From assembly GCF_014697075.1 (NCBI RefSeq), contig NZ_JACJRE010000008.1, positions 141,568 through 205,567 of the forward strand: a stretch of DNA of 64,000 nt, in the 5' to 3' direction. The translations under genes were made by a program, and so were the position numbers. This document shows, in pieces, positions 37,189 through 46,193 of this stretch. The DNA is from Tolypothrix sp. FACHB-123 (GTDB lineage Bacteria; Cyanobacteriota; Cyanobacteriia; Cyanobacteriales; Nostocaceae). Within the stretch, counting starts at the first letter, position 1. Each line of letters starts with the position of its first letter. The notes beneath the pieces were generated by a model, which was not told the origin of the DNA, did not search any database, and saw only the letters and a list, made by a program, of their open reading frames with translations.

Positions 37189-38235
37189 CTAGACCCTCGC
37201 TTTCACCCAGTTAGCTGTATTCGCAATCCCATTAAAAACCGCAAATCCTCCCGCAGCAGCAGTTAATAACGATAAAACTGGCGCTAAAATTCCTAAAAAA
37301 ATCATGAACCACATCAAATCAGGGTCAGCATTCGGATCTTGTGCTGGGCCATTGACAATTACTGACGCAGTTAACACCGCAATAATATTAAAGGAAATCT
37401 TAGCGATTCCCAGAGAAATAAACCCAGTCAACCAAGCGAAAATCGGTTTACCTGCGACAGGTAATAATGAACTACCAACCGCTAGCGGCCCTAAAGCTGC
37501 TATTAGTAGCATCGTCGCTTCAATTAAATTTTGGAAAGCATATTGTAAGGAGACCAAAAAGTTTTTAATACTAGTTTGGACTGTTGAACCTAACAAAGCA
37601 TTAAAAGCAGTTTCCGAAACATTACCCGTACCATAGCTAATCTGATTGACTTTATTTTCTAATCGTTCAATCCAGGTTTTATTACCATAGGAATTTCTAT
37701 ATTCTTGCCAAAGATTATTTATTTTCTCCGTAGCTTTAGTAAAGCATTGAGATTGTTGTTCCCCATTCAAAGATTGACAAGGACGCAGCAAAGAACCAGC
37801 CACATCTTCCGCCACGCTCATATTCAATGCTTGCTGATAGATTTTATCGGTATCTGCTGTAGTAACTACTTGCTGATTCACAGAATTGATGTAGTTGCGC
37901 ACTCCTAAAGTCAAACTCGAAAGAATACTGCCATTCCCAGTATTATTTAATAAAATAACAACCACAAATGGCCAAATCATCGATGAAATGGGACGAGAAT
38001 ATTCACCCTCAAGCACATCTTTCAACCATTGGATGAGGAAAACTAATAAAGTTCCCACCGCAAAAAATATGCCTAAATTTGTCAGTGAACCATATATATT
38101 GTCGCCGGGATTTTTTTGTAATAAATCTAGCCATTGATTCTCCCAGCTTTCAGCAATACTTTGGGCAGTTGTCGCCCCATTGCCGATAATATCATTAATA
38201 CCTGTATTCGCTGGAATTTGTAGAATATACTGCAT
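37189..38235 (-). CDS. VirB6/TrbL-like polytopic membrane protein
   Basis: The 348-residue protein has about six hydrophobic segments, concentrated near 50-115 and 225-340 (LIEATMLLIAALGPLAVGSS, FAWLTGFISLGIAKISFNII, LMWFMIFLGILAPVLSLLTA). A soluble loop with two Cys lies between them (RPCQSLNGEQQSQCF). The 'LIxALGPL...FxWLxxFIxLxI' arrangement is typical of TrbL/VirB6 inner-membrane channel components. It lies between the TrbJ-like and VirB8-like genes, the usual place for this component. Confidence 0.7.
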   Translation of the reverse strand: MQYILQIPANTGINDIIGNGATTAQSIAESWENQWLDLLQKNPGDNIYGSLTNLGIFFAVGTLLVFLIQWLKDVLEGEYSRPISSMIWPFVVVILLNNTGNGSILSSLTLGVRNYINSVNQQVVTTADTDKIYQQALNMSVAEDVAGSLLRPCQSLNGEQQSQCFTKATEKINNLWQEYRNSYGNKTWIERLENKVNQISYGTGNVSETAFNALLGSTVQTSIKNFLVSLQYAFQNLIEATMLLIAALGPLAVGSSLLPVAGKPIFAWLTGFISLGIAKISFNIIAVLTASVIVNGPAQDPNADPDLMWFMIFLGILAPVLSLLTAAAGGFAVFNGIANTANWVKARV

Positions 38236-38270
38236 TTTTAAGGGTAAATAAAGGCAGAAGGCAGATTATG

Positions 38271-38307
38271 GTTGACTGTTGACTGTTGACTGTTGACTGT
38301 TGACTGT
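38271..38307. repeat. STRR (GTTGACT)n
   Basis: Five GTTGACT heptamers occupy the gap between the VirB5-like and VirB6-like genes of the secretion-like cluster. Confidence 0.9.
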
Positions 38308-39095
38308 TATTTGTCTTTCCTGCCAAATAAATCCATTTGCGAAGTTGTGCGTAAAAGCCTAGCAGCTTCTGCTGAAGAATCAACACGCCGCGCCCGGTTA
38401 TTCTCATCCATTTGTTGGGAAATATTCGCTAAATTTAAATTTGAATATTGCAAGAAATGATTTACCTGCATAGTCTGCGCCAGTGTTTCTCCAACGATTT
38501 TGGATTGTTGACTTTGAATCTGAATATTTTTAAGTTGTAAATCAGATTCATTGCTATTCAATAACGCGCCCAAACCAGGAATACCCGCAGTAGTTAATTG
38601 ACCGAGTTGTGATTGAAAGCTACCCAGAAAATTTTGGTGGCTTTTATCAGCTTCTTGGGCAATTTTGGAAATATTTTCTAGGGTTTTTTCCGTATCTTGT
38701 AACTTAGCTTTTGTTCTGAGTTGACCAGTTTTACCCAAAACGCTAGCAACAGAACTGCGGGTAATCAGGCGATTAATTTCATTAGTAGCTGTTTTCGACT
38801 TTAATGCCGGATTGTTATCAAATTTATCTGAGATAGAATTGACAATCATTACATTTTCTAACCTATCTCCTGCTGTAATAGGGTTAGGTAAATTCATCTG
38901 TCCTGTGGATTCATTCAGCGCACTTTGAGACTGCATTTCTACAGGCTTTAAGGTTGAACTCAAATTATTTTTGAGATAGTTTTGTAATTCACTGGAATAG
39001 GATTGGAAATCGGCTAAAACATTGCCTAATTGTGCCATTGCTGGAAGTGTGACTAGCAATCCTAAACTAAGAGTGAAAATAACGGTTTTTTTCAT
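38307..39095 (-). CDS. TrbJ/VirB5-like periplasmic protein
   Basis: The 262-residue protein has a clear signal peptide (MKKTVIFTLSLGLLVTLPAMAQ, cleavage after AMA). The rest is almost entirely helical and coiled-coil-like, Gln/Asn/Ser-rich, with no Cys. This topology, a secreted helical protein of 25-30 kDa encoded between VirB4 and VirB6 homologues, is that of TrbJ/VirB5 minor pilus components. There is no catalytic motif. Identification is positional plus compositional. Confidence 0.62.
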   Translation of the reverse strand: MKKTVIFTLSLGLLVTLPAMAQLGNVLADFQSYSSELQNYLKNNLSSTLKPVEMQSQSALNESTGQMNLPNPITAGDRLENVMIVNSISDKFDNNPALKSKTATNEINRLITRSSVASVLGKTGQLRTKAKLQDTEKTLENISKIAQEADKSHQNFLGSFQSQLGQLTTAGIPGLGALLNSNESDLQLKNIQIQSQQSKIVGETLAQTMQVNHFLQYSNLNLANISQQMDENNRARRVDSSAEAARLLRTTSQMDLFGRKDK

Positions 39096-39152
39096 AAATT
39101 TGTCATTAGTTATTAGTCATTAGTCATTTGTCTTCCTTGTCTTCCTTCCCTT

Positions 39153-41897
39153 CTAACTTCCGCGCAAAGAAGCGACTAATTGACGCGCAAACACGGAAAT
39201 CGCTTCATATTTATCGCGGTGGCGTTGCATTGATTGTTGACGCGCAGATTGTTCGTGGGGGTTGTTTGCAACTACGGCTAGTTGTTCGTAACCGGGATAG
39301 TAGCGACAGAATGTATAAATTCCGTTATCATCTAGCAACCATTGGCTATAAATTCCCTCTTTGCGGGGGAAAAAGCTTTCGGATGCGTTGCGGGCGATAA
39401 TTTCTTTGGGATATTTCAAGATATTGACGAAACTATCCACAGCTACCGGCTGAATTCGACCGATTAATCTGGTGGTGAGGTTTTGTAAAATTTTGGCGGA
39501 GGCGGTGGATTTGGCGATGGTATCGGGGTCTTGAGCCGATAAAATGACTCTAATCCCAGCTTTAGCACCGTTAGCGCAAATTCTCCCCACTAAATTAGCA
39601 ATTTGGTCAAATTCAAACAAAATTGGCGCTTCATCGATAAAAAATATCGAGGCGGGACTGCTGAGGGCGCGACGTAAAGCAGCAGAGTAAGCACTCAAGG
39701 AAAGTACAGCAGCATCTTCACTATCGGAGAGGTTGCGGAGTGCAAATACTAATAGTTTGGCATCTGTGCGAAAGCTGGAAGGTGCGGAAATCGCTTGTCC
39801 GACACGGCTAGAAAGCCAAAACCGCAGGCGTAATTGAATTTGACTCAATGCATCTTCTACTCTGCTGCTGAGAGAATCAAGTTGCAGATGTTCTGGGGAA
39901 CAGAAATATAAGAAATCTCTCAGAGTAGGGGTTTTTTGCCAAGCTAGGGAACCGAAACCGCCAGCCATTGCTTCTTGATAACGCTGTTTGATAGTGCGAT
40001 CGCTAAAAAAGGCCGACAATGCTAAGTTGATTATGGAACGCACTGTCTGTGCCAATAGAGGGTTTTCTATTGACGATCCCAATACCATTGTCATCAGCGC
40101 CGATTCTAAGAAGGCTGTGTAATCGAGCATTCTATCTTTTTGTTCTTCTGCACTCAAAGCACGCAAATCTGGCTGCTCAAATAAGTTATTTGATTGTTTA
40201 GAAATATCAAAGTAGGCTCCATTTTCCTCCATAAATTCTGTATAGTCAGTGAAGGTAGATGTGCCATCGGGTTTCGGGAAATCTAGCGCCACAACGGGAA
40301 TATCATGGGCTAACGCTTGAGTTAAAATCCCCGACACTAACACCGATTTCCCGGCTCTAGTTGTGGCGAATAAAGCTAAATTTTTGTGTTGGGTAAATAA
40401 ATCTAAATGTACAGGTGTTCCCCCTTCAGAAGCAATTAACTCAAACCCTTGACTATCACCTTGTCTTGTTAAAACTAAAGGCATTAATCCGGGAACTTCG
40501 CTAGTTAAATATAACTGTCTTCTGTTAAATGGTTTAACTAGTAAACCTTCCCAAACTATAGGTAGAGATTGTAGCCAAATCTTCCAAGCATATTCGGTTT
40601 CTCTAATTACTCTGGCTGGACGTTGAAAACAGTTTTCAATATATCTTGTAGCTTCATCCAATTGTTCCACATTTGGACGATGGACAAAAATAGCAATACC
40701 TGTATATATAGGTATGGCTCCTTCATAAAGTTGTTCTTGCGCAGCGACAGATTTCTTTAACTTTAATTGGGCATTAACATCAATTGTCCGACTTTTCTCT
40801 TGAGCCATCAGCGCTGTCATATTCGACTGCTTCAAAACTCGTTGTAAGGTAGTTTTGACTAAAGCTGGATTGGCGGCTGTTAACTGACAAAATATTTCCG
40901 TATCAACTACAGTTTCTCTTGATAGTAGTTCCCATAAATACCGCAGTTGGGAAGATTTATTTGCCCAACCACCAGGTTTTTCTAAAAATGTCAAAGCGCC
41001 AATATAGCTATTATTCACATTTACCCACCGCCTGTCTGCACAAGGCACGCCAGATTCCATCAGTAAGGTAGTGCTGTGAATATTTTCCACTAAAAGTTTT
41101 GTACTCGGTAATTCTGAATAAGCTTGTTCGTGGAGTCCCGTTTCGTCTAAGGTGAGCAATTGAGGAATTTCTATCGGGGGTGTATCGTTAAATCTCCGCC
41201 AAATTTCTCCCCATAATTGTTTAGCTGTTAATGGCTTGATATCTAAGCCCATTTTGTTAGATAATAGCTGCTCCCAGCGACTAAAACCTTGTTTATAGGC
41301 GTTGGTAATCATAGTCTCTAGCCGCTGGTTTTCAACTTCGGCAATATCACCTTTAAATTTCAACCACCAAGCTTCACTTCTAGCTAGGAATTTTTCAATT
41401 AAATCATCGGCATTGCTGGCATTGGGTTCGATGGTATATGTAACGTAAATTCGCAGAAATTTCGGTTTACGAATTCCAGAATTTGTCAGTTCCTTGGTTC
41501 TGGCGCGTTCTGCCATTAATAAGTATTTGATATCCCGCGAACTGGTATTTCTAGCTAACTCTGCTAATTCTTTTTGGCGTTCTTTATCGTCAATAAATGA
41601 ACCCAAATGCAAGGTCATTTTTTCGCCACTGGGAATATCTTTCAATCCAGCTTCGATGTTGTCAAATAGGGTATCAATTTGTTCGCTTCTCAGGGTACTG
41701 TGAATCCCTCGGCATTCAAAGCCAAATACAAAGCAAAACCTATCTTTTTGGTTGCCTTTGGTTAATATATAAGCGCCAACGTCGCGTCTATTGAAGGAGA
41801 CACGCAGCATTGTTGCTAGGTGTAAAGCGTCTTCAAAGGGTGTTAACCTGGCGTTGCCGGCGATACCGATGCTTTGTTTTCCGATTTTTTGCTTCAT
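39153..41897 (-). CDS. VirB4/TraC-like T4SS ATPase
   Basis: The 914-residue protein has an N-terminal VirB4/CagE-type domain and a C-terminal RecA-like motor. The Walker A sequence is ATTRAGKS (about residues 507-514) followed by VLVSGIL...VVALDFPKPDGT. Walker B is SIFFIDEAPILFEF (about 746-759), and a later sensor region is GIRVILSAQDPDTIAKS. These are the hallmarks of the VirB4 family, which energises T4SS pilus assembly. Its size fits the family (about 800-900 residues). The start overlaps the VirB3-like gene by 65 bases, an unusually long overlap. Confidence 0.86.
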   Translation of the reverse strand: MKQKIGKQSIGIAGNARLTPFEDALHLATMLRVSFNRRDVGAYILTKGNQKDRFCFVFGFECRGIHSTLRSEQIDTLFDNIEAGLKDIPSGEKMTLHLGSFIDDKERQKELAELARNTSSRDIKYLLMAERARTKELTNSGIRKPKFLRIYVTYTIEPNASNADDLIEKFLARSEAWWLKFKGDIAEVENQRLETMITNAYKQGFSRWEQLLSNKMGLDIKPLTAKQLWGEIWRRFNDTPPIEIPQLLTLDETGLHEQAYSELPSTKLLVENIHSTTLLMESGVPCADRRWVNVNNSYIGALTFLEKPGGWANKSSQLRYLWELLSRETVVDTEIFCQLTAANPALVKTTLQRVLKQSNMTALMAQEKSRTIDVNAQLKLKKSVAAQEQLYEGAIPIYTGIAIFVHRPNVEQLDEATRYIENCFQRPARVIRETEYAWKIWLQSLPIVWEGLLVKPFNRRQLYLTSEVPGLMPLVLTRQGDSQGFELIASEGGTPVHLDLFTQHKNLALFATTRAGKSVLVSGILTQALAHDIPVVALDFPKPDGTSTFTDYTEFMEENGAYFDISKQSNNLFEQPDLRALSAEEQKDRMLDYTAFLESALMTMVLGSSIENPLLAQTVRSIINLALSAFFSDRTIKQRYQEAMAGGFGSLAWQKTPTLRDFLYFCSPEHLQLDSLSSRVEDALSQIQLRLRFWLSSRVGQAISAPSSFRTDAKLLVFALRNLSDSEDAAVLSLSAYSAALRRALSSPASIFFIDEAPILFEFDQIANLVGRICANGAKAGIRVILSAQDPDTIAKSTASAKILQNLTTRLIGRIQPVAVDSFVNILKYPKEIIARNASESFFPRKEGIYSQWLLDDNGIYTFCRYYPGYEQLAVVANNPHEQSARQQSMQRHRDKYEAISVFARQLVASLRGS

Positions 41898-42222
41898 GAT
41901 TTACTTCTAACAAGCTCTGATAACGTGCAAAGCCTCTTGTCCATGCAGGAACGCCGATGAATTTACTTAAAAAGCTCCAACTTCTACCACCAGTTAATAT
42001 CCACCAAGTAGCCATTCCCCAACCGGCGATGAGGATTGTCCACAGCCATTTTTTAAAGTCATCTTGGAATAGTCCGCCAAAGATGCCGTTAACTATAAAG
42101 TAGGCAGCTAAAGCAATGACTGTCCAAGGTAGGATTTGATCTGCTGGTAGTGGCCCTAATGATGGTTGGCTACCTAATATTTGATTGACTGGACGAAAGT
42201 CTTTGTCTGGTTCTGGAGACAT
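41833..42222 (-). CDS. VirB3-like membrane protein
   Basis: At 129 residues, it has two close hydrophobic segments (ILPWTVIALAAYFIVNGIF and WLWTILIAGWGMATWWIL) and a basic C-terminal tail (RKTKHRYRRQRQ) that lies in the overlap with the VirB4-like gene. VirB3 is a small inner-membrane protein always encoded beside VirB4 and sometimes fused to it. Size, topology and position agree; the sequence alone has no diagnostic motif. Confidence 0.6.
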   Translation of the reverse strand: MSPEPDKDFRPVNQILGSQPSLGPLPADQILPWTVIALAAYFIVNGIFGGLFQDDFKKWLWTILIAGWGMATWWILTGGRSWSFLSKFIGVPAWTRGFARYQSLLEVNHEAKNRKTKHRYRRQRQVNTL

Positions 42223-42236
42223 GACAAATCTCTCAA

Positions 42237-42911
42237 TTATTTGTTACCACTACCAATGACAAAGCCGGTGAGCACATCTGCAATGGTGACTGCAACTACC
42301 ACTAATAAAGGGGTTCTGGCGATGTTTTGCCAATCTTCGTCTTTGCGTACAGCGTTGACTACCCCAATTAAGGCGACAGCTATATATAGTAGGTACAATG
42401 CCCGTAAGACGTTGAAGACTAATCCCACGGCTAATTGAGTGTTACCACCTGTGCTAGTGCCTTGAGTTAGGGTATTTTGAAAGAAGTCTTCGGCTTTTTT
42501 GAAGAATTGTGCTTGTGCTGGGGCGGCGAAGTAGTCCAGCCAAAATATACTCAACAGAGTGACTACCGCTAATATTTGCAGTGAAATTAACTGGCGTTTT
42601 GGTAATCTGATTTGTTGCCCGATTCGCTGTATGACTATGGCGATTAAACTACCCATTAGTAAACAGAAAAGTAATACAGGACTTTTCAGACTAATTACAC
42701 TGATTAATAATCCACAGGCTAACAGAAATGGGAGCGATTCAATTAGCCGCAGCCGCCAATAATTCAGCGTTTTGGGGAATTGATTTCTAGCTAAGTTTGC
42801 GAAGAAGTGACTCTGATAAGAGCGTTGCTTGAACATTTGAGCAAATTTCCTATTGATGGTTAATCTCAGATAGCTCTGCCATACAAAACTTATTATTTCA
42901 TCTATACGCAA
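42237..42911 (-). CDS. VirB2-like pilin with long multi-helix N-terminal extension
   Basis: The last 90 residues look like a VirB2/TrbC pilin. A signal-peptidase-like site AAPAQAQ (residues 129-135) is followed by two hydrophobic helices (LAVGLVFNVLRALYLLYIAVALIGVV and LLVVVAVTIADVLTGFVIG) separated by a short polar loop with NAVRKDEDWQ. Before it are about 128 residues with three further hydrophobic segments (60-75, 78-96, 110-128), which ordinary pilins lack. The third may serve as the signal sequence. It is the first gene of the nine-gene cluster; the function of the extension is unknown. Confidence 0.6.
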   Translation of the reverse strand: MRIDEIISFVWQSYLRLTINRKFAQMFKQRSYQSHFFANLARNQFPKTLNYWRLRLIESLPFLLACGLLISVISLKSPVLLFCLLMGSLIAIVIQRIGQQIRLPKRQLISLQILAVVTLLSIFWLDYFAAPAQAQFFKKAEDFFQNTLTQGTSTGGNTQLAVGLVFNVLRALYLLYIAVALIGVVNAVRKDEDWQNIARTPLLVVVAVTIADVLTGFVIGSGNK

Positions 42912-43437
42912 TTCTGCGCGATCGCCAAATTTTTATTCTTTACGGGCGATTTTTTCATGCTAAGTATTCTTTTTCTCTTAACATCTTCATAATCTTGTTA
43001 ACCTCCATGTGACTGATAATGTGCACGTAAAAGTTGTTTGTCTTCAGGCTCTGCGACAAACTTAACTTACTGAGGTTTAGCCATTTTTTTATGACTAATC
43101 TCTTGCGTAAATTTACGGTGGTAAATGCAAAATTTCAGGGGAAGAACTTCATCAAAATTAAACAGAACTCTCTTCCCGTACCCTGGAGCTTATGATTCAG
43201 GCCTAGTTTAATACTTGATTAAGGTAATTCAAATAAGCAAAAATACTCATTGACACAGATAAACTTGTTGTAAATTGCTACTAAAATCTGTCAGAGAAAA
43301 TCCGCAAATCCCCTCAGTGACAATATGTCAACCCATCGGAAGAAGTAAACTAAATCTTAGAAAAAACTTCATAAAATCCTTAAAATTGCAATTTGTTAAG
43401 TTTTTCTTTACCCTTTGTTAAAGAGACAAAAATCAAC
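42912..43437. other. Divergent promoter region, VirB2-like gene and rsmH
   Basis: This 526-base AT-rich gap separates the first gene of the secretion-like cluster from rsmH on the opposite strand. It should contain the promoters of both. I see no repeats or defined operators in it. Confidence 0.5.
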
Positions 43438-44334
43438 ATGAACATCGATTCCCCAACCCCGTCTGATGCAGAAGCAACAATGTTTTCCCACATTCCCGTC
43501 TTAAGTCGGGAGTTAATTGAAGGTTTAGCAGTGCATCCTGGAGGACATTATTTAGATGCAACAGTCGGTGGTGGAGGTCACACGCGTCTATTGCTCGAAG
43601 CTGCTTTGAATGTACAGGTTACAGCCATCGATCAAGATGCGGATGCTTTAGCTGCTGCACAAAAGTATTTAGCTGGATATGAAGAACAAGTAAACTTCGT
43701 CCACAGCAATTTTGCTACTTATGAATTTACACATGGCACCTTTGATGGTATGATAGCCGACTTAGGTGTGAGTTCATATCATTTAGATACAGCAGAGCGT
43801 GGCTTTAGCTTTCGTCTTGCAGCTAATTTAGATATGCGCATGGATCGAGGACAATCGTTAACTGCGGCGGATGTGATCAATGATTGGGATGAAGGAGAAT
43901 TAGCAGATATCTTTTTTAAATACGGTGAAGAAAGATTATCACGACGCATCGCCAGACGTATTGTGGAACGGCGTCCTTTGCAGACTACTGTAGAATTAGC
44001 CGAGGCGATCGCATCTTGTGTACCACCAAAATACCGCTATGGACGCATTCACCCAGCAACTAGGGTGTTTCAAGCATTGCGCATTGTTGTCAACGACGAG
44101 TTAAAAGTTCTGGAAACCTTTGTAGAGAAAGCACCCAATTCTCTGGTTCCTGGGGGGAGAATTGCCATTATCAGCTTTCATAGCTTAGAAGACAGGCTGG
44201 TGAAGCATGGGTTACGAAATTCCCCACTGTTGCGCGTGTTAACCAAAAAACCAATTACAGCCCAAGAATCAGAACTCGCGCAAAATCCGCGATCGCGTTC
44301 TGCTAAGTTGAGGATAGCCGAAAGGATAGAGTAA
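43438..44334 (+). CDS. rsmH: 16S rRNA (cytosine1402-N4)-methyltransferase
   Basis: I start at ATG 43438 ([16 protein letters not shown]), 298 residues; the frame is open to 43393 but the extra part is not typical. SAM-binding motif [16 protein letters not shown], then [12 protein letters not shown] and [17 protein letters not shown] identify RsmH (MraW). It methylates N4 of C1402 in the decoding centre of 16S rRNA. In many bacteria it lies in the division/cell-wall cluster; here it stands alone. Confidence 0.95.
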   Translation: MNIDSPTPSDAEATMFSHIPVLSRELIEGLAVHPGGHYLDATVGGGGHTRLLLEAALNVQVTAIDQDADALAAAQKYLAGYEEQVNFVHSNFATYEFTHGTFDGMIADLGVSSYHLDTAERGFSFRLAANLDMRMDRGQSLTAADVINDWDEGELADIFFKYGEERLSRRIARRIVERRPLQTTVELAEAIASCVPPKYRYGRIHPATRVFQALRIVVNDELKVLETFVEKAPNSLVPGGRIAIISFHSLEDRLVKHGLRNSPLLRVLTKKPITAQESELAQNPRSRSAKLRIAERIE

Positions 44335-44336
44335 AT

Positions 44337-44362
44337 GTTGACGGTTGACGGTTGACAGTTGA
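44337..44362. repeat. STRR (GTTGACG)n
   Basis: Three GTTGACG/GTTGACA heptamers directly follow the rsmH stop, in the convergent gap to the GAF kinase gene. Confidence 0.85.
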
Positions 44363-44403
44363 TCGGCTTGATGTAGTAAATTAGCGAAATTCTCTCAACC
44401 TCT

Positions 44404-45882
44404 TTAATTACGAATTATTTTTGGTAATTCAATTTGAAATGTGGAACCTTCGCCGAGTTTGCTGAAGACGCTAATTGTACCTTGCATCATCTGCACTAAG
44501 GATTTAGTTATGGCTAAACCTAAACCCATACCTTCATATTGACGACTATTGCTTTGATCGACTTGGCGAAATTGCTCAAAAATACATTCTAGGTGATGGG
44601 GCGCGATTCCTATACCTGTATCTTGGACGGCGATCGCAATTCTATCACTAGAAATGTCCCAAGCTTTGACTGTGACTCTACCTCTGGCTGTGAATTTGAT
44701 GGCGTTTAACAACAGTTTAACTAAAACTTGTCTGAGGCGATCGCTGTCATTGACAATCAAGTCACAAGCAAGATTAATCTCTACTTGCAAATCTAATAAC
44801 TTTTCCTCGGCTAAAAAACGATGTTCGGCTACGGTTGTTAACAGCAAATCTGTTAAATTAAATTCTTCTGGGTGAAAAGAAACATTACCTGCTTCCACAT
44901 TGGCAAAGTCCAGCATATCTTCAATAATTGACAGCAGGTGGTTCCCATTATTGAGAATGCGTTGCACCATTTCTATTTGTGGTTCAGACAACTGGGTGGT
45001 ACGCTGACGCAACAGCACTTGTGATAACCCCAAAATCACGTTCAGGGGAGTGCGCAGTTCATGGGATGTAGTAGCTAAAAATTGTGACTTTAACTCTGCT
45101 GCTTCTACCAGTTGTTGGTTTTGTAGCTGCATTTGCTGGCGAATTTGTTCGAGTTCGCGATTTTGAGCTAACAGAATTTCGTTTTGTTTGGCTAAGCGTT
45201 CTTCTCGCTCCTGCAAAACTTGCAGCATGATGGTATTGTTAATAGCGATCGCTGCTACTTCACCCAATGCATCTAACAAGTGTTGTGACGCTGCATTAAA
45301 AGCATGGGGATTTTCCCAGTTACCAATAGCCAACACTCCCAATTGTCCTGCTTGTGCTGACTTAATGGCTACAGCATACATGGAAGCAGGGGTAAAAGCT
45401 GAATACGCTGTGGTACAGGAAAATAAAGGACATGAAGGTAAGTCCTCAACAACACAGTCTACCTTTTCCCTATTTCCTTGAAATAGTTGGGATACACCAG
45501 TAGTAAATACCTGGGTGAGTAAACTGGAACTATTATGAAAAGGCCGATTGCAGGAAATAGATTTTTCTCGCCAACCCCAAAGACTATTTTTAGTTTTGAG
45601 ACTTCCATTAAGTTTGAGAAAAGGTAATTTATCCGCACCTATTCCCACCGTGCTGCTTAATTCTAACTGTTGAGTTTGGGGGTTATACAACGCTATCAGA
45701 CAAAACTGAGCGCTATCAACAGTATTACGCACTTCCCTAACTATCACTTCTAATAGATCAGGTAAATGGATGAGTCGCTGGTTTGTCAGGTTAGTTAATA
45801 GCTGAAGTATCCCCAGTTGTTGAGGTAGTTGGGGGGAGATTGATTCTTTCCCCATATCGGTGTGCTGTCCAGTTAACATCAT
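44404..45882 (-). CDS. GAF-domain sensor histidine kinase
   Basis: The 492-residue soluble hybrid sensor has an N-terminal GAF-like domain (about 25-220), a coiled-coil linker rich in Gln and Glu (QEREERLAKQNEILLAQN), a HisKA domain with His274 in SHELRTPLNVILG, and a complete HATPase domain. In the latter the N-box is LLLNAIKFT, G1 is VQDTGIGIA and G2 is GMGLGLAIT. No membrane segment and no receiver domain are seen, so a cytoplasmic kinase for an unlinked response regulator is likely. The ligand is unknown. Its ATG overlaps the stop of the 104-codon gene upstream. Confidence 0.92.
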   Translation of the reverse strand: MMLTGQHTDMGKESISPQLPQQLGILQLLTNLTNQRLIHLPDLLEVIVREVRNTVDSAQFCLIALYNPQTQQLELSSTVGIGADKLPFLKLNGSLKTKNSLWGWREKSISCNRPFHNSSSLLTQVFTTGVSQLFQGNREKVDCVVEDLPSCPLFSCTTAYSAFTPASMYAVAIKSAQAGQLGVLAIGNWENPHAFNAASQHLLDALGEVAAIAINNTIMLQVLQEREERLAKQNEILLAQNRELEQIRQQMQLQNQQLVEAAELKSQFLATTSHELRTPLNVILGLSQVLLRQRTTQLSEPQIEMVQRILNNGNHLLSIIEDMLDFANVEAGNVSFHPEEFNLTDLLLTTVAEHRFLAEEKLLDLQVEINLACDLIVNDSDRLRQVLVKLLLNAIKFTARGRVTVKAWDISSDRIAIAVQDTGIGIAPHHLECIFEQFRQVDQSNSRQYEGMGLGLAITKSLVQMMQGTISVFSKLGEGSTFQIELPKIIRN

Positions 45883-46193
45883 AATTGGCTAACGGCGATT
45901 TGCTGCCATATCCGTTGGTGTTGCTCTCCGTCAGCGATTTCATCTGACAAACTGTTTCCTGTATCTACTTTTGGCACAGTTTGCAGAATATTTACTCCGC
46001 AAACACACAACGGCTGATCCTGAGAAATCTTTGCTTGACATACCCTGGCTACTGACAATTGCAGTTTCAACCAGATATTTTTAAAACTTAATTGCTGATA
46101 ATAGTCTTTACTGCATCGGCGTTCACCAAATAATATTCTCAATCTTCCTTCTCTAGCGATTATTTTATCAGTTAATTTCAGTACATACACCAT
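45879..46193 (-). CDS. Small hypothetical protein coupled to the GAF kinase gene
   Basis: A 104-residue frame whose TGA overlaps the kinase ATG (…TTATGATG…), a junction typical of translational coupling. The product has a basic N-terminal half (KIIAREGRLRILFGERRC) and five Cys, but no motif I recognise. The coupling is the main support that it is real. Confidence 0.5.
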   Translation of the reverse strand: MVYVLKLTDKIIAREGRLRILFGERRCSKDYYQQLSFKNIWLKLQLSVARVCQAKISQDQPLCVCGVNILQTVPKVDTGNSLSDEIADGEQHQRIWQQIAVSQL

